Origin: Clostridia bacterium | GTDB lineage: Bacteria; Bacillota; Clostridia; Christensenellales; Borkfalkiaceae | Assembly: GCA_017399185.1 (NCBI GenBank) | Contig: JAFQEA010000019.1 | Span: forward strand, 62,001-126,000 | Length of the DNA: 64,000 bases | Direction: 5' to 3' | Part shown: piece after piece, positions 18,326-27,244 of the stretch | Numbering within the stretch: position 1 is the stretch's first letter | Layout: every line of letters starts with the position of its first letter | Translations under genes and position numbers: made by a program | The notes under the pieces: model-generated | What the model was told of the DNA's origin: nothing | What the model saw: only the letters and a program-made list of their open reading frames with translations | Database searches by the model: none

Positions 18326-19120
18326 TTAAAATGCGTCTTTTTGCTTTGTTGAAAATTTGCGCGCAAGCACTTTTTGCGCAATAAAATCAGGCGTGATTTT
18401 AGAAAAAAAGTAAACTATTTTATTGTAGAAGCCGGGAACGTATATAGCCTTGCGGCGCTTAAGTGCATTTAATGATTTTTGCGCAACAAAGGTTGGCGTT
18501 TTTTTAGAAAGCCTGCCCTGCAAGCCTTGCTTTTTGATATCTTCAACGATATCGGGTCTTGTTGGTATAGAACCCGGCAAAATTGTTGTTATTGTTACCT
18601 TTTTACCCTTTTGCTCAAAGCGAATAGCCTTCATAAAGGTAATTAACGCTGATTTAGTTGCAGAATACACTGCAAAATAAGGTACGGGGCTTGCCCCACA
18701 TAGGCTTGAAATCGTTAAAATTTCAAGCTTGGTATCCGTTAAACGGTTATTTATTACAAACAAGGTCAAATCCAAAACAGATTCCAAATTAACCCTTGTT
18801 TGAAATAACAATTTACTTTGGCTATAAAGCTCAAAGGCTTTTTGTGTATCAACGCCTGCAACGTTTATAAGCCTTGCTACGGTTAAGCAATTTTCTTTAA
18901 TAAAATTAAATAAATCTTTACGTGAAAGCTCACTTGACAAATCGCACGCAAAAGTCTTGATATCAATAGTAGGATTGATTGATAAAAGCTCTGTTTTAAA
19001 ATCGTTCAGACTATCGATAGAGCGCGCGGTTAATATTAAGTTTTCATCATTTTTAGCGCAAATTTTTGTGAAGGCTTTACCCAAGCCACCCGTTGCGCCG
19101 GTTATTAAAGTATAAACCAT
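18326..19120 (-). CDS. Short-chain dehydrogenase/reductase
   Basis: 264 residues with a Rossmann fold. Cofactor motif TGATGGLGKAF (residues ~6-16), CDLSSEL, NVAGVD, active-site Ser in ISSLCGASP and YxxxK in YSATKSA. The C-terminal ~30 residues are basic and hydrophobic, as in membrane-associated DltE-like SDRs. Substrate unknown. It sits between thyA and sigK without obvious functional links. Confidence 0.85.
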   Translation of the reverse strand: MVYTLITGATGGLGKAFTKICAKNDENLILTARSIDSLNDFKTELLSINPTIDIKTFACDLSSELSRKDLFNFIKENCLTVARLINVAGVDTQKAFELYSQSKLLFQTRVNLESVLDLTLFVINNRLTDTKLEILTISSLCGASPVPYFAVYSATKSALITFMKAIRFEQKGKKVTITTILPGSIPTRPDIVEDIKKQGLQGRLSKKTPTFVAQKSLNALKRRKAIYVPGFYNKIVYFFSKITPDFIAQKVLARKFSTKQKDAF

Positions 19121-19162
19121 AACAAATTACAAAAACATTGATTTTAAGCGGCTTTTTATTGC

Positions 19163-19864
19163 TTAAGAATTAAAATAATTTAAAAATGCAGGGCTGTTTT
19201 TTAGTGAGCATATAACCTTTTTTTCAATCCGCGACACGTAAGAGCGTGAAATTTTAAGTAAATTTGCAACTTCCCTTTGCGGTAACGGAACGCCGTTTTT
19301 AAGCCCGTATCTTAATACTATAATTTTAAATTCGCGGCCTGTAAGCGTGCGTTTAAGATAGCCAAGCAAAGCCTTGCTTGTTGCGCGCTTTTCAACCTTA
19401 TCGATAATGCTTTCGTCACCGTCGGCCAAAAGGTCCATAATCGTAAGCTTGTTTCCGTCCTTATCCGTACCGACAACGTCCGATATAGAAACGTCCTGCT
19501 GGCGCTTTTTGTTTGCGCGAAGCAGCATTAAAATTTCATTTTCAATACATCTTGCCGTATAGGTTGCAAGTTGAGTGCCCTTTTCGGGCTGAAAGCTGTT
19601 GATTGCCTTGATTAAACCAATCGTTCCGACCGAAATCAAATCGTCACTATCGTCCGCGCCCTGGTACTTTTTGACAATATGCGCAACAAGGCGCAAATTA
19701 TGACTGATAAGCTTATCCTTTGCGGCAGTATCGCCTGCCTTAAATCTCAATAAAAGCTCGCTTTCTTCCTTTTTAGATAGCGGCTTGGGGAATGATTCCC
19801 CCATAATAGACGAGCAAAAGAACAAGCATTTACTTAAAATGAACTGAATGAATTCAATAAACAT
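19163..19864 (-). CDS. sigK: Sporulation sigma factor K, pro-form, uninterrupted
   Basis: 233 residues. A hydrophobic ~20-residue N-terminal pro-sequence (IEFIQFILSKCLFFCSS) precedes FPKPLSKKEESELL, exactly the layout of pro-sigma-K. Then come region 2 (HNLRLVAHIVKKYQ, DLISVGTIGLIKAI, TYTARCIENEILM) and region 4 (REVANLLKISRSYVSRIEKK). Sigma-K drives late mother-cell genes after SpoIVFB removes the pro-sequence. The gene is whole, with no skin-element interruption. A sigma-E-like promoter precedes it. ATG 19864 is supported by AAAGGGG upstream. Confidence 0.92.
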   Translation of the reverse strand: MFIEFIQFILSKCLFFCSSIMGESFPKPLSKKEESELLLRFKAGDTAAKDKLISHNLRLVAHIVKKYQGADDSDDLISVGTIGLIKAINSFQPEKGTQLATYTARCIENEILMLLRANKKRQQDVSISDVVGTDKDGNKLTIMDLLADGDESIIDKVEKRATSKALLGYLKRTLTGREFKIIVLRYGLKNGVPLPQREVANLLKISRSYVSRIEKKVICSLKNSPAFLNYFNS

Positions 19865-19881
19865 AAATAAGCCCCTTTGCT

Positions 19882-19911
19882 TAATCTATGTTTATTTTTT
19901 ATACCATATTC
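19882..19911 (-). promoter_or_regulatory. Putative sigma-E-type promoter of sigK
   Basis: Minus strand: GAATAT (19906-19911), 15-bp spacer, CATAGATTA (19882-19890), resembling the mother-cell sigma-E/K pattern (ATATT-like -35, CATANNNT -10). It lies 18 bases before the sigK ATG. No sigma-A promoter competes here. Confidence 0.5.
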
Positions 19912-19913
19912 GA

Positions 19914-21131
19914 CTATTTACGCAAAATATCGCCACTAAATAGCGGAATATCTGTTTTTAAAATCAATTTTTCCTGAACGATTTTAGCATCAGTCACAGG
20001 GATATTGTCTAAATTTGTAAGATTATCCACCGTAATAACCTTATTTAGCTGGTCTGATGGCGTTAAAACTTCAAGCTTATCGCCAAGCATAAAGCGATTG
20101 CGCATTTCAATGATTGCAGTTTTGCTTTGGTTATCGTATTCCAAAACATTTGCGATAAAAGTGCGGTCGCCGTTAGATTGCGAATTAGCGTAATTAACCG
20201 TTTGATTGTTATCGGCTAAAGTGTAAGCAGTTGTAAAGCTGCGGTGATTGGTCTTTAAAATCTCACTTGCAAAAAGTGGGTTGTTTTTGTACTCGCTACC
20301 AATGCGGTAGTATTCGTCAATAGCCCTGCGGTAAGCGTTAACAACCGTTGCAACGTAGTATTGGCTTTTCATTCTGCCTTCAATTTTAAATGACGTAACG
20401 CCGGCTTTATGCAAATCGTCAATGTGGGAAATCATATTTAAATCCTTACTATTCAGGATATAAGTCCCCTTTTCATCTTCGGAAATATCATAATAATCGC
20501 CGTTTGAGTCCTTTTCGCGTATGGAATAGTTCCATCTGCACGCCTGAACGCACTCACCGCGGTTAGAGCTTCTGTTCGTAAAATAATCAGAAAGCAAGCA
20601 TCTGCCGCTATAAGAGATACACATTGCGCCGTGGCAAAAGGCTTCAAGCTCGATATGGTCAGGCAACGCATCGCGGATTTCAGAAATTTCCTTTAAGGAA
20701 AGCTCGCGCGCTAAAACAAGACGTTTTGCGCCCTGCTCTGCCCAAAATTTAGCCGAATACTTATTTAAGGTATTTGCCTGTGTTGAAATATGTATCTCTA
20801 ACTTTGGCGCATGCTTTTTAGTAAAATCAATAATGCCAGGGTCAGACAAAATAACCCCGTCAACGCCGATTGATTCAAGCATTTTAAGATAATCTGCTAA
20901 ATGCTCAAAATCGTGGTTACGGGCAAAAATATTAATGGTTACGTAAACCTTTTTGCCCATTTTATGTGCAATTTTAACACCTTGAATAAAATCTTCTTGG
21001 CTAAAATTATCGGCATAGCTACGCAATGAAAACGCCTTACCGCCACAATAAACTGCGTCAGCACCAAAATAGAAGGCAGTATTTAGTTTATCAAGATTGC
21101 CAGCAGGCGCTAAAAGTTCAATTTTGTTCAT
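19914..21131 (-). CDS. trhP: Peptidase U32-family tRNA hydroxylation protein, TrhP/YrrO-like
   Basis: 405 residues. Typical U32 start KIELLAPAGNLDKLNTAF and ADAVYCGGKAFSLR. The conserved Cys set CHGAMC, SGRCLLSD and ECVQACRW probably binds an Fe-S cluster. Family members TrhP/YrrN-YrrO hydroxylate U34 of tRNA to ho5U using prephenate. The direct overlap with a TrmR-like methyltransferase, which methylates ho5U to mo5U in B. subtilis, supports this role over proteolysis. Confidence 0.85.
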   Translation of the reverse strand: MNKIELLAPAGNLDKLNTAFYFGADAVYCGGKAFSLRSYADNFSQEDFIQGVKIAHKMGKKVYVTINIFARNHDFEHLADYLKMLESIGVDGVILSDPGIIDFTKKHAPKLEIHISTQANTLNKYSAKFWAEQGAKRLVLARELSLKEISEIRDALPDHIELEAFCHGAMCISYSGRCLLSDYFTNRSSNRGECVQACRWNYSIREKDSNGDYYDISEDEKGTYILNSKDLNMISHIDDLHKAGVTSFKIEGRMKSQYYVATVVNAYRRAIDEYYRIGSEYKNNPLFASEILKTNHRSFTTAYTLADNNQTVNYANSQSNGDRTFIANVLEYDNQSKTAIIEMRNRFMLGDKLEVLTPSDQLNKVITVDNLTNLDNIPVTDAKIVQEKLILKTDIPLFSGDILRK

Positions 21132-21742
21132 TTTTTATACGCGACTAAAATTCCGTCGCCCTTTTCATGTATTGTGCAAATATAATTTTTATCGTTGATA
21201 AAATCACTCAAAAACGCGCGCATGTTTCTAACAATGGTATTATCGCGGTGATTAAACTTGATACCGCCGTCGATATACCCCCTAAACAGCACGTTATCGG
21301 CAAATAATACGCCGTTTGGCTTTAATAAGCGCTTTAAATCGGATAAATAGTCAAAATATCTCGCCTTTGCGCCGTCTAAAAATATAAAGTCGTACTGTGT
21401 ATCCAAAAACCTAATAATATCCCCTGCATCACCTAAAAATTGTTTAACTTTATCACTCAAACCAAAGGATTCAAAGGTGTTTTTTGCTTGATTAAAGCTG
21501 TCTTCATCCTTTTCAATGGTGGTAAGGTGTGCATTTTTACAGGTTAAAAGCATTGCGCTACCGCTTAAGCCAACCGCCGTACCGATTTCCAAAATAGATA
21601 AAGGCTGCTTAATGGAAAGGGTTAAAAGAAGCTCGTTTAAGGTAATAGGCAAAACCGTTGGTATACCCTGTGCTTTGATTTTTTTAGATAGCGCGATAAT
21701 CTCGGGTGAGACGTTCGGCTCAATAGAGTCTGAAAATTTCAT
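21128..21742 (-). CDS. trmR: tRNA 5-hydroxyuridine methyltransferase, TrmR/YrrM-like
   Basis: 204 residues, class I SAM-dependent O-methyltransferase of the COMT-like family. ILEIGTAVGLSGSAML is motif I, TTIEKDEDSFNQAK motif II, and FIFLDGAKARY plus FADNVLFRGY complete the metal/SAM site. It overlaps trhP by 4 bases and its start touches the RNase J stop. B. subtilis has the same trmR-trhP pairing, so tRNA wobble-uridine methylation is inferred. Confidence 0.84.
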   Translation of the reverse strand: MKFSDSIEPNVSPEIIALSKKIKAQGIPTVLPITLNELLLTLSIKQPLSILEIGTAVGLSGSAMLLTCKNAHLTTIEKDEDSFNQAKNTFESFGLSDKVKQFLGDAGDIIRFLDTQYDFIFLDGAKARYFDYLSDLKRLLKPNGVLFADNVLFRGYIDGGIKFNHRDNTIVRNMRAFLSDFINDKNYICTIHEKGDGILVAYKK

Positions 21743-23394
21743 TATACTTGAGTGATTACAGGCAAAATCATAGGATTATTCTTTGTTTTTTTGATAACAA
21801 AGGTCCTTATTGCCGACCTGATTTTATTTTTAACTTCACGCTTATCACCTATTCGCTTTAGGTCAAAGCCGGAAAGCGTTTTTGAAACAATATCCCTTAT
21901 TGCTTCGGTTTGAGCGTCTGATAAAACAACGCCCTTGGAAATTATATCGGGGGCTTTTAACAGCTCACCGCTTAAAGAAGACACGCAGCAAAGCGCAATA
22001 ATTAAGCCTTCTTCAGCCAAATGCAGCCTATCCCTGACGTAAATGTTACTATCGTCAATCTGCAGGCCGTCAACGTAGCGCGAACCAGCTGGCACTTTAT
22101 CGCCAAAGCGCATGGTTTTGCCGTTTAAAATAACCGTGTCGCCAATGTCTGGGATTATCATTTGATAATCCTTCATACCAAGCTCTTTAGCGAGCAAGGT
22201 GTGCTTTTTTAAGTGGCGGTATTCGCCGTGAATTGGTATGAAAAATTTAGGCTTTATAAGCGAGTGGAAAATTTTAAGCTCTTCCTGACAAGCGTGGCCG
22301 GAAACGTGGATATTTTCGATAGATTCATAAACGACTTCCGCACCCTTTCTATATAGGTTATTGATAACGTCGTAAATGGATTTTTCGTTCCCGGGGATTG
22401 GGCTTGCTGAAATTATTATCGTGTCGTTAGGCGTAATCGTAAGCTGTGGATAGGAATCCGATGCCATACGCGTTAATACCGACATTGGCTCGCCTTGAGA
22501 GCCAGTTGAAATAACGACAAGGTCCTTATCGGGTACGTTTTTAATCTTTTCAATGTCAATTAAAATACCCTGCGGGATATTTAGCTCACCAATTTTTACG
22601 GCAGCGTCAACGACGTTAAGCATACTTCTGCCGGAAATTGCAACCTTGCGCTTATTTTGCGCGGCAATGTTGAAAATTTGCTGTAAGCGGTAAATATTTG
22701 AGGAGAACGTTGCAATAATTATTCTGCGCTTAACGTTGGCTAAAAACAATCTTTCTAAAGTTTGACCAACAACGTGCTCGCTCATCGCATAACCAGTTCT
22801 TTCAACGTTGGTGGATTCACACATCAAAAGCATTACGCCCTTTTTACCGATTTCCGATAAGCGCGTAAAGTCCATCATATTGCCGTTTATAGGCGTCATA
22901 TCAATTTTGAAGTCACCAGAGTGCACGACTACGCCAACAGGTGTGGTAATAGCTAATGCGCAAGCGCCTGCAATAGAGTGGTTTACGTTGATAAACTCAA
23001 CCGAAAACGCACCAAGATTTATGCGGTCACGTGGGTTAACGCGTTTAAGCATTTTTTTGGTGATTTTAAACTCTGCAAGCTTTGTTTCAACAAGCGCAAG
23101 TGACATTTTAGTGCCGTAAATCGGTACGTTTATATCCTTAAGGATATAACTTATAGCACCGATATGGTCTTCATGACCGTGCGTTAAAATAATTGCCCTG
23201 ACCCTATCCTTATTTGCGGTCAGGTAAGAAATATCGGGGATAACAAGATCAATGCCTGGCATATCCTGTGAAGGAAACGTAACGCCCGCATCAATAACAA
23301 TGATATCCTTCCCGTATTCAAGGGCGGTCATGTTTTTGCCGATTTCGCCAACGCCGCCCAAGAAACGTATTTTAAGTGTACTGTTTTGTTTCAT
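21742..23394 (-). CDS. rnj: Ribonuclease J
   Basis: 550 residues, beta-CASP metallo-beta-lactamase ribonuclease. LTHGHEDHIGAI is the HxHxDH metal motif, with VHSGDFKID, the beta-CASP segment and HVSGHACQEE near residue 365, then a C-terminal domain. It performs 5'-to-3' exonucleolytic and endonucleolytic RNA decay and maturation. Only one J paralogue is in the window, so RnjA versus RnjB cannot be assigned. Confidence 0.94.
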   Translation of the reverse strand: MKQNSTLKIRFLGGVGEIGKNMTALEYGKDIIVIDAGVTFPSQDMPGIDLVIPDISYLTANKDRVRAIILTHGHEDHIGAISYILKDINVPIYGTKMSLALVETKLAEFKITKKMLKRVNPRDRINLGAFSVEFINVNHSIAGACALAITTPVGVVVHSGDFKIDMTPINGNMMDFTRLSEIGKKGVMLLMCESTNVERTGYAMSEHVVGQTLERLFLANVKRRIIIATFSSNIYRLQQIFNIAAQNKRKVAISGRSMLNVVDAAVKIGELNIPQGILIDIEKIKNVPDKDLVVISTGSQGEPMSVLTRMASDSYPQLTITPNDTIIISASPIPGNEKSIYDVINNLYRKGAEVVYESIENIHVSGHACQEELKIFHSLIKPKFFIPIHGEYRHLKKHTLLAKELGMKDYQMIIPDIGDTVILNGKTMRFGDKVPAGSRYVDGLQIDDSNIYVRDRLHLAEEGLIIALCCVSSLSGELLKAPDIISKGVVLSDAQTEAIRDIVSKTLSGFDLKRIGDKREVKNKIRSAIRTFVIKKTKNNPMILPVITQV

Positions 23395-23404
23395 TTAGTT
23401 CCTT

Positions 23405-26035
23405 TTATGAAAGATAATTTTCTAAATTTGTTTTTATTTTATTTCTCAACTCAAGGTACTTTTCTAATTTCTTCTTTTCGATTTCAATTAAGTCTTTAGG
23501 CGCTTTTTGAACAAAGCCTGGATTATTAAGCTTATTTTGCGCCCTTGCGATTTCATCTTCGTTCTTCTTAAGCTCTTGACGTAATCTTTCGATTTCCTTT
23601 TCGATATCAACAAGCTCACCAAGTGGGATATAAAGCTCAAACCCGTCGATAACTTGTGTTACAACCTTTTCAGTAAGTTCAGCTTTATCAGCAATTAAAG
23701 TGATATTTTCAACGCCTGCAAGCTTTTTAATAAGGTCTTGGCAATCGTTGATAAGCTTTTGGCTTTCGGTAATAACAAATAAATCAACCTTTTTAGATGG
23801 CGCAGCACCTGTTTGAGCCTTAATTTGTCTTATGGATTTGATAATTTCCATAACGGAGCTCATCTTTTCCATATCCTTGCGGTATGTACGGTGTGGGTTG
23901 TATTTTGGATATTCGCTAACCATAATACTACCTTCAGCCGTTGGGATATAGGAATAGATTTCTTCAGTAACGAAAGGAATAAACGGGTGTAAAAGCTTTA
24001 AGGTTTGCTTTAAAACGTGGATTAAAACAGAAACCGTGCGTTGTTTCTTCTTTTCATCGCTGCCGTAAAGCGCGGACTTACAAAGCTCAATATACCAGTC
24101 GCACAAATCGTACCAAACAAAGTCGTGAAGTGTTGTTAACGCAACGCCAAGCTCAAAATGCTCAACGTTTGAAGTTACGTTTTTAATGCAGCTATTAAGC
24201 TTTGATAATACCCACTTATCCTTAAGCTCAAGCTTAACGTCTTCAATAGGTAAAACGTCAATGCCTTCGGTGTTCATAAGAACGAATCTTGAAGCGTTCC
24301 AAACCTTATTGATAAAGTTGCGTGAGCTTTCGCATTTTTCTTTAGAGAATCTGATATCGCTACCTGCGGCAATACCCGTCATTAACGTGAAACGAAGCGT
24401 ATCAGTACCGTATTCGTCGATAATTTGTAATGGGTCAACGCCGTTACCTAAAGACTTACTCATCTTTCTGCCTTGCTCGTCACGAACAAGACCGTGGATA
24501 ACTACGTCCCTGAACGGAATTTCGCCCATGTGTTCAAGACCGCTGAAAATCATTCTTGCAACCCAGAAGAAAATAATGTCGTAACCCGTAACGAGTACGT
24601 CCGTTGGGTAGAAATATTTTAAATCTTCAGTCTTTTCGGGGAAGCCAAGCGTTGAGAACGGCCATAAAGCAGAGCTGAACCAGGTATCTAAAACGTCTTC
24701 GTCCTGTTTAAGCTTATGGCTGTTACACTTGGTGCAAGAAGTTGGCTCGTTGATAGAAACTATCATTTCGCCGCAGTCTTGGCAGTAATATACTGGGATT
24801 CTGTGACCCCACCAAAGTTGACGTGAAATACACCAGTCTTTGATATTTTCTAACCAGTGATAATAGATTTTTGCAAAACGGTCAGGCGTAAAGCGGATAG
24901 ATTTATCCTTAACAGCCTTTATGGCAGGCTTAACAAGGTCTTCCATCTTAACAAACCATTGTTTAGAAACGATAGGCTCAACAGCGCTATCGCAACGGTA
25001 ACAATGCCCTACGTTGTGTGCGTGTGGCTCAATTTTATTTAATGCACCTGCTTGCTTTAAGTCTTCAACGATTTGCTTTCTGCATTCAAATCTGTCAAGA
25101 CCTGCGTATTTACCTGCAAGCTCGTTCATAGTGCCGTCGTCATTCATAACCCTGATAACTTCAAGGTTGTGCCTTAAACCAACTTCAAAGTCGTTCGGGT
25201 CGTGTGCAGGCGTAATCTTAACCGCACCCGTACCAAACTCAAGCTCAACGTAATCGTCTGCAACGATTGGGATTTCGCGGTTAACGATTGGTAAAACAAT
25301 AGTTTTACCGATTATATCCTTATAGCGTGGGTCGTTAGGGTTAACGGCAACCGCGGTATCGCCAAGCATTGTTTCAGGTCTTGTCGTTGCAACTGTTAAA
25401 ACACCGCTACCATCCTTTAAAGGATAGTCAATATGCCAAAGGAAAGATGCTTCTTCAGCGTATTCAACTTCAGCATCTGAAATTGCAGTTTTGCAAGAAG
25501 GACACCAGTTGATAATTTTTGCACCACGGTAAATTAAGCCCTTGTTGTATAAGTTAACAAAGGTTTCTTTAACGGCACGTGATAAGTTATCATCCATCGT
25601 GAACGCCAAACGCGACCAGTCGCATGATGAACCCAATCTCTTTAACTGCTCAACGATTCTGCCGCCGTATTTATCTTTCCACGCCCAAGCGCGTTTTAAA
25701 AAGCCTTCCCTGCCGACTTCTTCCTTGGTAAGACCTTCTTCCTTACGCATAAGCTCAACGATTTTAACTTCGGTTGCGATAGAAGCGTGGTCTGTGCCGG
25801 GTAGCCATAAGGTTTCATAGCCCTGCATACGCTTAAAACGGGTTAGCGTGTCCTGAAGGGTTTCATCAAGCGCGTGACCAATGTGTAATTGGCCCGTAAT
25901 GTTTGGTGGTGGCATTACGATTGTAAACGGCTTTTTATCAGGGTTAACGTTAGCCCTGAAAAGATTTTTTGCTTCCCAATCCTTGTAAATCCTGCTTTCA
26001 AACTGGGATGGGTCATAAGTCTTTTGCATATCCAT
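23405..26035 (-). CDS. valS: Valine--tRNA ligase
   Basis: 876 residues from the chosen ATG. A GTG nine bases earlier is in frame but less well placed relative to AAGGA. Class Ia signatures: PPPNITGQLHIGHALD (HIGH), GTDHASIATE, editing-domain segment TTRPETMLGDTA, GRKMSKSLGNG (KMSKS), and a C-terminal coiled-coil arm (~815-876). First gene of valS-rnj-trmR-trhP. Its leader contains no T-box that I can recognise. Confidence 0.97.
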   Translation of the reverse strand: MDMQKTYDPSQFESRIYKDWEAKNLFRANVNPDKKPFTIVMPPPNITGQLHIGHALDETLQDTLTRFKRMQGYETLWLPGTDHASIATEVKIVELMRKEEGLTKEEVGREGFLKRAWAWKDKYGGRIVEQLKRLGSSCDWSRLAFTMDDNLSRAVKETFVNLYNKGLIYRGAKIINWCPSCKTAISDAEVEYAEEASFLWHIDYPLKDGSGVLTVATTRPETMLGDTAVAVNPNDPRYKDIIGKTIVLPIVNREIPIVADDYVELEFGTGAVKITPAHDPNDFEVGLRHNLEVIRVMNDDGTMNELAGKYAGLDRFECRKQIVEDLKQAGALNKIEPHAHNVGHCYRCDSAVEPIVSKQWFVKMEDLVKPAIKAVKDKSIRFTPDRFAKIYYHWLENIKDWCISRQLWWGHRIPVYYCQDCGEMIVSINEPTSCTKCNSHKLKQDEDVLDTWFSSALWPFSTLGFPEKTEDLKYFYPTDVLVTGYDIIFFWVARMIFSGLEHMGEIPFRDVVIHGLVRDEQGRKMSKSLGNGVDPLQIIDEYGTDTLRFTLMTGIAAGSDIRFSKEKCESSRNFINKVWNASRFVLMNTEGIDVLPIEDVKLELKDKWVLSKLNSCIKNVTSNVEHFELGVALTTLHDFVWYDLCDWYIELCKSALYGSDEKKKQRTVSVLIHVLKQTLKLLHPFIPFVTEEIYSYIPTAEGSIMVSEYPKYNPHRTYRKDMEKMSSVMEIIKSIRQIKAQTGAAPSKKVDLFVITESQKLINDCQDLIKKLAGVENITLIADKAELTEKVVTQVIDGFELYIPLGELVDIEKEIERLRQELKKNEDEIARAQNKLNNPGFVQKAPKDLIEIEKKKLEKYLELRNKIKTNLENYLS

Positions 26036-26076
26036 AAAATTCACGTCCTTAAAACGAAATATATAATTTACAATAA

Positions 26077-26105
26077 ATTATATACCAACTTACGTTTAAA
26101 GTCAA
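26077..26105 (-). promoter_or_regulatory. Sigma-A promoter of valS operon
   Basis: Minus strand TTGACT (26100-26105), 17-bp spacer, TATAAT (26077-26082). The leader is only about 35 bases. Confidence 0.8.
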
Positions 26106-26121
26106 ATTAAAGTCTTTAAAA

Positions 26122-26158
26122 AAAACAACCTGACACCTTAATTTTGGCGCAAGTTGTA
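26122..26158 (-). terminator. Terminator-like hairpin between divergent valS and ABC operon
   Basis: Imperfect stem with outer arms ACAAC / GTTGT, followed on the minus strand by a T8 run. No gene reads into it from the right on that strand. It may insulate the two divergent promoters, or end an unmapped antisense transcript. Confidence 0.5.
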
Positions 26159-26204
26159 AATTTTTGACATAAACTATAATACTAACGTGATTTTAAGGAG
26201 CATT

Positions 26205-27206
26205 ATGAAAAAATTAATCTTAATTTTTTTGTGCGCTACTTTTACAATTTGCTTTACCGCATGTAATCGTGGCAATGATAAAAATACAACCATAAAGGTA
26301 AACGAAGTAACCCACTCAATATTTTACGCCCCGTTTTACGTTGCAATCGAAGGCGGGTTTTTTGAAAGCCAAGGCATCACCATTGAGCTTACTAACGGTG
26401 GTGGCTCTGACGCATCTATGACCGCGCTTTTGTCAAGCAGCTGTGACGTTGCACTTTTAGGCCCTGAAACGGGGATATATACCTTGATTGGTCAGTCACA
26501 AGCGCAGCCTGTTATTTTTGCACAGCTTACAAAGCGCGACGGGTCATTTTTAATGGCAAGAAACCCTATCGAAAATTTCAGCTGGTCAAGTTTATCAGGT
26601 AGCGAAATTATCGCGGGGCGTCGCGGTGGCTCACCTGCGATGTCGCTTGAATACGCGCTCAACAAAAACAACCTTTTCAACGGTCAAAACGTAACGCTTA
26701 ATTTTGACGTACAATTTAACCTTACCGCCGCGGCGTTTACTGCCGGCACGGGCGATTACGTAACTATGTTTGAACCAACGGCTTCGGAATACGTGCGTGA
26801 AGGTAAAGCATATATCGTTGCAAGCGTAGGCGAAGAATCCGGCGAAGCACCGTTTACCTGTTTTATGACTAAAAAGCAATACTTTGAAAACAACAAAGAT
26901 TTGCTTAAAAGATTTTTAACCGCAATGTACAACGCTTTCAAGTATATTGAAGAAACACCCGTAGATAAAATTGCCGATATTTTAATTGACCAGTTCCCAT
27001 CGACAACAAAGCAGTCGATAATCGACTCACTCAACTCTTACATTTCAATCGACGCCTGGCAAAAGGATATGATTATGACCGAGCAGGCTTTTAACAGATT
27101 ACAAGATATTATGGAAAACGCAGGAGAGCTTGATAAGCGTGTTAACTTTAACGCGCTTGTTGACAACACTATCGCCGAAGAAACTTACAATAATCTTTTC
27201 GGATAA
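26205..27206 (+). CDS. ABC transporter substrate-binding lipoprotein, NitT/TauT (NMT1/THI5-like) type
   Basis: 333 residues. Lipoprotein signal MKKLILIFLCATFTICFTAC with the lipidated Cys at residue 20. The mature part has the family features: FYAPFYVAIEGGFFESQGI near the N-terminus and a GGGSDASMTALLSS loop. It binds small ligands such as sulfonates, nitrate, pyrimidine precursors or riboflavin-like compounds, and the ligand cannot be told here. ATG 26205 has a strong SD (AAGGAG). It is the first of three genes forming a complete importer. Confidence 0.87.
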   Translation: MKKLILIFLCATFTICFTACNRGNDKNTTIKVNEVTHSIFYAPFYVAIEGGFFESQGITIELTNGGGSDASMTALLSSSCDVALLGPETGIYTLIGQSQAQPVIFAQLTKRDGSFLMARNPIENFSWSSLSGSEIIAGRRGGSPAMSLEYALNKNNLFNGQNVTLNFDVQFNLTAAAFTAGTGDYVTMFEPTASEYVREGKAYIVASVGEESGEAPFTCFMTKKQYFENNKDLLKRFLTAMYNAFKYIEETPVDKIADILIDQFPSTTKQSIIDSLNSYISIDAWQKDMIMTEQAFNRLQDIMENAGELDKRVNFNALVDNTIAEETYNNLFG

Positions 27207-27210
27207 CCAT

Positions 27211-27234
27211 AACCTGCCTTTGGCAGGTTTTTTT
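27211..27234 (+). terminator. Intercistronic terminator/attenuator
   Basis: Stem AACCTGCC / GGCAGGTT with a TTT loop and T7 tail, directly between the binding-protein gene and the ATPase gene. It probably lets the lipoprotein be made in excess of the membrane subunits. Confidence 0.75.
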
Positions 27235-27244
27235 AAGGACGATT

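Noticed and set aside
19163-19864. skin-type interruption of sigK
   Set aside because: The reading frame is continuous from pro-sequence to region 4.
26045-26105. T-box riboswitch upstream of valS (and of proS)
   Set aside because: Leaders are only about 35-50 bases and lack the T-box core sequence.
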